DNA of 64,000 nucleotides from Pyrrhoderma lamaoense (lineage: Eukaryota > Basidiomycota > Agaricomycetes > Hymenochaetales > Hymenochaetaceae), in NCBI GenBank assembly GCA_002794735.1, contig NBAZ01000029.1, positions 107,927-171,926 of the forward strand, in the 5' to 3' direction. A program made the position numbers and the translations under genes. The notes beneath the pieces are model-generated. The model saw only the letters and a list, made by a program, of their open reading frames with translations, did no database searches and was not told the DNA's origin. Below are positions 60,372 through 64,000 of this stretch, piece by piece; position 1 is the stretch's first letter; each line of letters opens with the position of its first letter.

Positions 60372-61283
60372 TATTATATACTTTTCTTTTTTTCCTTTAT
60401 TCTCACACTTTTTCTCTTTTTCTTGTATTACTAAAACCCATTATATACTTTATGCCCCTTTACTAATTCATAACACTTTACAACCTTTGGCTCATTCTTC
60501 TTTACTCAGCCTTATTGACAAAACCCTGATCTATTACAGACACTTCTATTCTTCTATATTCTTTAACATTTTGTAATGTTCTATCACATTCTATTTCTTT
60601 TCTTTTCTATCCATAATCACATTGTCATGTCACACACTTCAAACTGTATATAAGTGTCATGAACAGGACTAAATTTTTATTTTCTTTTAAGTCTTTTATT
60701 CACCAATGTTAACATGTTATTGACACATTGTTTATTACTTCCAACCATACATTTTTGTTGACTCAGCTTACATGACTCATGTATTGCTTACTCATTCTTG
60801 CATGACTCATTTATTATTAATTGACTCCACTTTGCAACTGACTCATTCTTTGATTTATCATCCATTATTCATTGCTTATTAATCACAGTTTCTACAAGTA
60901 TATAAACTCAGCAATCTGTGAGAGAACTCCTCACACATTTCATTTTCTGACCATCACCACCATAAGTTAACCTCTTGTAGAGTTCTCTTGCAGTGAGACA
61001 ACAACTACTGAGCTTACTAGTGGTCTTAAGCGTCAAGACAAACTATGTACATGACTACTGTTATTGCCATATCAGTGCTTATACAAGCAACAAGCTTGTC
61101 TAACCACTATGGTTGTAACAACAAGTAGCACCTCTATCAGTAAATAGTTCTCAATTCCAACTTTTTTCTAACTCGGCACTAGAGCTACTTCCAGTACATC
61201 TTTTTACTCACCACTACTATTAATACTTGTTAATTAGTGACTTAGGCTGGACTTTGACTATGAACCGGGTTTAGTTGCTGATA
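60372..61283 (+). mobile_element. Solo LTR F2, split by LTR E2
   Basis: Matches F: it starts TATTATATAC (F has TGTCATATAC) and ends GTTGCTGATA (F has GTTGCTGACA), both ends changed only by G-to-A and C-to-T. It is interrupted at 60655-61120 by E2. No target duplication is visible. Confidence 0.75.
60655..61120 (+). mobile_element. Solo LTR E2 with TGACTCA array
   Basis: 466 bp, TGTCATGAACAGG...GGTTGTAACA, flanked by ATAAG (60650-60654) and ACAAG (61121-61125; one transition apart). It contains TGACTCA at 60759, 60773, 60803 and 60839, then GTATATAAAC (about 60898-60907) and the leader words CAATCTGTGAGAGAACTCC. It shares its 3' half with E. Confidence 0.85.
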
Positions 61284-61377
61284 TTAAGTTGAAACTACTC
61301 ATTGCTTACTGTTATAGTCACAATGATTAAGCAAGCTTTATGCACACATGATGTGACAATAACAATAGATTTGCACA

Positions 61378-62662
61378 TGTTACAGTTTCCTTGAAACTAA
61401 GAGATTAGTGTGATCTACAGTCTTAATAAGAGAGATTTGATAACCCAGATAAAGCAACTCTGATCTTGTTGTCAAAAGAGGTGGACTAGCAGTGTGCTGA
61501 GTAGTTTATCAAACTAAATAAACACCTAGTCTGATTAAAGCTAACAAGTAGTTGGTGTTTCTTCAAGGTAAGGAGTCTCAAAGTTGTTGTGCCAAGTGCT
61601 GAGAACACTACAAGTAAATTGTGACAAAGAGGTAATCATGCAAGGTGTCAACCAAGGTATTGATTCAACCTAAATAATGTCAATATAATAACTCATAGTA
61701 CAATAATGTGGTCCTTCTTGGAGAGTAAAGAAGTTGTTACGAACTAAAAGACATTTTTTTAATTTCTCTAAGTCCATTATTGACTCATGTTGACGCGTTG
61801 TTGACGTGTTATTTGTTTCATCTTTTTATCTTATTTTGTTGTGACTCAGTTTGTATGACTTATTCTCACACGACTCACTTCGTTACCTGACTCACATTCT
61901 GATTTATCATCCATGACTCATTGCTTATTAATGTTTGTTCCCACTAATATATAAACCCGGCAATCTGCGAGAGAACTCCCTACACACTTCATTTTCTGAC
62001 CATCACCACCATAAAGTTAACCTCTTGTAGAGTTCTCTTGCAGATAAGCACATTGTACTAAGTAGCACTTAATATAACTAACTTGTAGAGTTCTCTCGCA
62101 GTGAGACAACTGCTACTAAGTCGACTAGTGGTCTTGAGCATCATATATAGGACTGTGCCAATCTCTTGTTATCATTGCCACGTCACGCATGCATAAGGTT
62201 TGTTTGATCATTGCAATCGTAACAGAAGTAGTCTTCTCATTGTACAGCGATAGAGAACAAGTAATGATATTAAAGAAAGCTAGATGTTCTCCTACAATAC
62301 AGATACCCTCAAAGCAACACCTTTGCCAGCTAACAACAATTTTGACTGAGTGCAAGTATTGTACTTTAAGTGTAAGTGATGACTTATTATTGTTTTACAG
62401 TTTTTAGCAGGCTTATTACCAGTTTAAGGCTATAAATAAGTCTGAACAATCTACACTACTATGTTCAAAAGTCCTTCTTTTATAGCCTTCATCAACACCC
62501 ATTATGCCATAGATATTCCTTTATCCTAACCATAACCCTAAGGGCCCTTGCTCCACAAGTCCTTGAAGACCTTATGTGTCCAACACATGTCTAAACCCTT
62601 AATGTCTCTGCTCCACTGTTTATACAATTGCATTGCTCCCTGAGAACCTGAGACCCTGAATA
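61378..62662. mobile_element. D-element copy D3 (truncated), split by LTR E
   Basis: Starts TGTTACAGTTTCCTTGAAAC and follows D2 to about 62662 (GAGACCCTGA), where similarity ends. It is interrupted at 61735-62224 by E. CpGs of D2 are mostly TG or CA here. Confidence 0.8.
61735..62224 (+). mobile_element. Solo LTR E with TGACTCA array
   Basis: 490 bp, TGTTACGAAC...GCAATCGTAACA, flanked by GAAGT at 61730-61734 and 62225-62229. TGACTCA occurs at 61781, 61842, 61888 and 61914, plus CGACTCA at 61871, all within 140 bp and upstream of ATATATAAACCC (about 61949). The remainder resembles E2 (AATCTGCGAGAGAACTCC, GTTAACCTCTTGTAGAG). Less mutated than E2. Confidence 0.9.
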
Positions 62663-62729
62663 GCTAAGAGATGTAACTCTTGAATCCTTGAATTAAAATT
62701 TTTTAGAATGTGCTAAAGCAACAAAGACA

Positions 62730-63160
62730 CAACTGGACCAGAAAGCACTAAGAAAAAAGAATCTATGTTAGAAAAAACTGAAAGATGACCTTATTACCTA
62801 CAAAGAATGCATCTACATACCCAGAGATGCAAAACTATGCAAAGACATCATTAGAAACCAACATGACTCAGTTATAGCTGGACACCTAAGACAATACAAA
62901 ACCCAAGAACTGATCACTTGTAATTATATATAGTCTGAAATTAAAGAAAATGTCAAGCAATATGTGGAAAGTTGCCACACAGAAAAAAAACCAAACTATG
63001 AAGAACACACCCTTATAACCCTCTACACCCTTATAACATTCCAAAACACTCTTGGGAAGAAGTGTCAGTTGATCTCATTAGAGAACTACCAGAGTCTTAA
63101 GGCTACAATGCTATCTGTGTCTTTGTGGATTGCTTTACAACAAGACTGACGGTGAAAAAG
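62730..63160 (+). pseudogene. Gypsy integrase relic
   Basis: One plus-strand reading gives CIYIPRDAKLCKDIIRNQHD, AGHLRQYKTQELITCNYI, a stop where W is expected, then VKQYVESC. It matches the H2C2 zinc region of chromovirus integrases (compare element A, AGHPGRNKTQELVTHNFWW). The core after it is barely readable. No LTRs are attached; heavily mutated. Confidence 0.7.
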
Positions 63161-64000
63161 ATGATCAATTCAAATTTCTGAAAGCTAGGAAATTTTCATT
63201 CCAAAAGGAATTATCAACTAAAAACTATTTCACAAACAGCCAAGAAATATGGCTTTTGACCTCTCTAATAATGTCAATTATCTCTCAAGACTGTACTAGC
63301 ATTCACTTTAATCAGTGGACAAATCCAGCAGCACAGTTTTTTTTTGGCTTTGCATTATAAAAAAGACTACTTTAACTTTAAGCTAGATTGTTATATAACT
63401 CCAATCATTGCTGTATTGTTTTATTTTATGAAAGTGTTGGTTTTCATGAATATCTACTCTTAAGATATGCAATATGAGGAGTACTGCAGACTTATCAAAA
63501 AATACTTATCTCTCACACCACCTAATCCTTATACATTTAGTATTCTAGGTGGCATTAGCTGAAAAACAGCTAGGATTATCAAAAAAACATGAAAGCACTC
63601 CAAAATCTCAATATATTATGAAGATGTATCTAAACTCAAAAAAGTCTCTATTGATGGACAAATACTATCTATAGAAGCACTAAGAAGTGTTTTGATGAAT
63701 TTTATTTCCTTGGGGCATCAACACCTATAAGAATTTTCAAGTGCTTATATTAAAGACATTGCATACATTGGAGAAACTCTTGTGACCATTCTGCTTTCAA
63801 AACTAGCTCCCAGAAAAAGTGATACAGAAGAGTGCCATTCTTTGTGGGTTGCACAATTTAACATGAAAGCATTCAACACTTTTCAGTCTAAAATGGTCCA
63901 TGGCAAATTTCTGATTAAAACACAATTGTATCTGAATGTTCTTAGTATCCTAATGTATATGTCTGGTGGTATGCTCTCCATTCAGCTGTTTTTTTGATGC
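63161..64000. other. AT-rich debris with an unrecognised broken coding relic
   Basis: From about 63400 to 63997 a plus-strand reading is protein-like between stops (YEEYCRLIKKYLSLTPPNPY, VSIDGQILSIEALRSVLMNF, TEECHSLWVAQFNMKAFNTF) and runs towards the window end. I do not recognise the family; it may be another transposon gene. Confidence 0.35.

Overview
The window looks like a nuclear contig from a filamentous fungus, most likely an agaricomycete (Basidiomycota). The evidence is genes cut by many short GT..AG introns (about 50-220 nt), FunK1-type fungal kinases, a copper-radical (glyoxal) oxidase with a C-terminal membrane anchor, LigE/etherase-like glutathione transferases and a CENP-B/pogo-type DDE transposase. 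The species cannot be read from the sequence, and a transposon-rich pezizomycete is not strictly excluded.

Layout. 1-10.4 kb is a decaying accessory block. It holds one fairly complete FunK1-type kinase gene (1.3-3.7 kb), two FunK1 relics (near 4.4 kb and 7.2-8.1 kb) and an oppositely oriented paralogue pair of an unrecognised 153-residue protein (broken at 5.1-5.8 kb, intact at 9.7-10.4 kb). 10.6-37.1 kb is a conventional gene-rich segment: ORC5-like (-), ARG5,6 (+), a LigE-like GST (-), a GGA/VHS-GAT adaptor (-), a hotdog-fold Htd2-like dehydratase (-), a small Cys-containing ORF (+), a TKL-like kinase (-), a second LigE-like GST (+), a glyoxal/copper radical oxidase (-), an intron-containing tRNA-Val(UAC) (-) and PUF6 (+). 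A canonical Gcn4/CPC1 site lies upstream of ARG5,6.

37.5-57.2 kb is a Russian-doll stack of LTR elements whose nesting can be resolved from 5-bp target duplications. A 1.77-kb solo-LTR-like unit (D1) was split by a chromovirus-type Ty3/gypsy element (A, minus strand, TSD CATCT). A was then hit by a second D copy (D2, TSD GTTTC), a 1442-bp LTR-like unit (C1, TSD TAATC) and a solo LTR (F, TSD ATCAC). F was hit by another chromovirus-type gypsy element (B, plus strand, TSD CTGAT), and B by a second 1442-bp unit (C2, TSD AAAAT). The C units carry an open 273-codon frame inside the LTR. 57.2-64 kb is AT-rich transposon debris: a pogo-like transposase relic, more D and F fragments, two solo LTRs with arrays of the AP-1/Gcn4 motif TGACTCA, and a gypsy integrase relic.

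Two processes must be kept apart when reading this window. Single-copy genes contain at least fifteen one-base deletions, mostly in short homopolymers and nearly always fixable by adding one base; these are more likely consensus errors than real breaks. The transposons are almost indel-free but full of C-to-T/G-to-A transitions, CpG loss and CGA-to-TGA stops, as expected from cytosine methylation or a RIP-like process.
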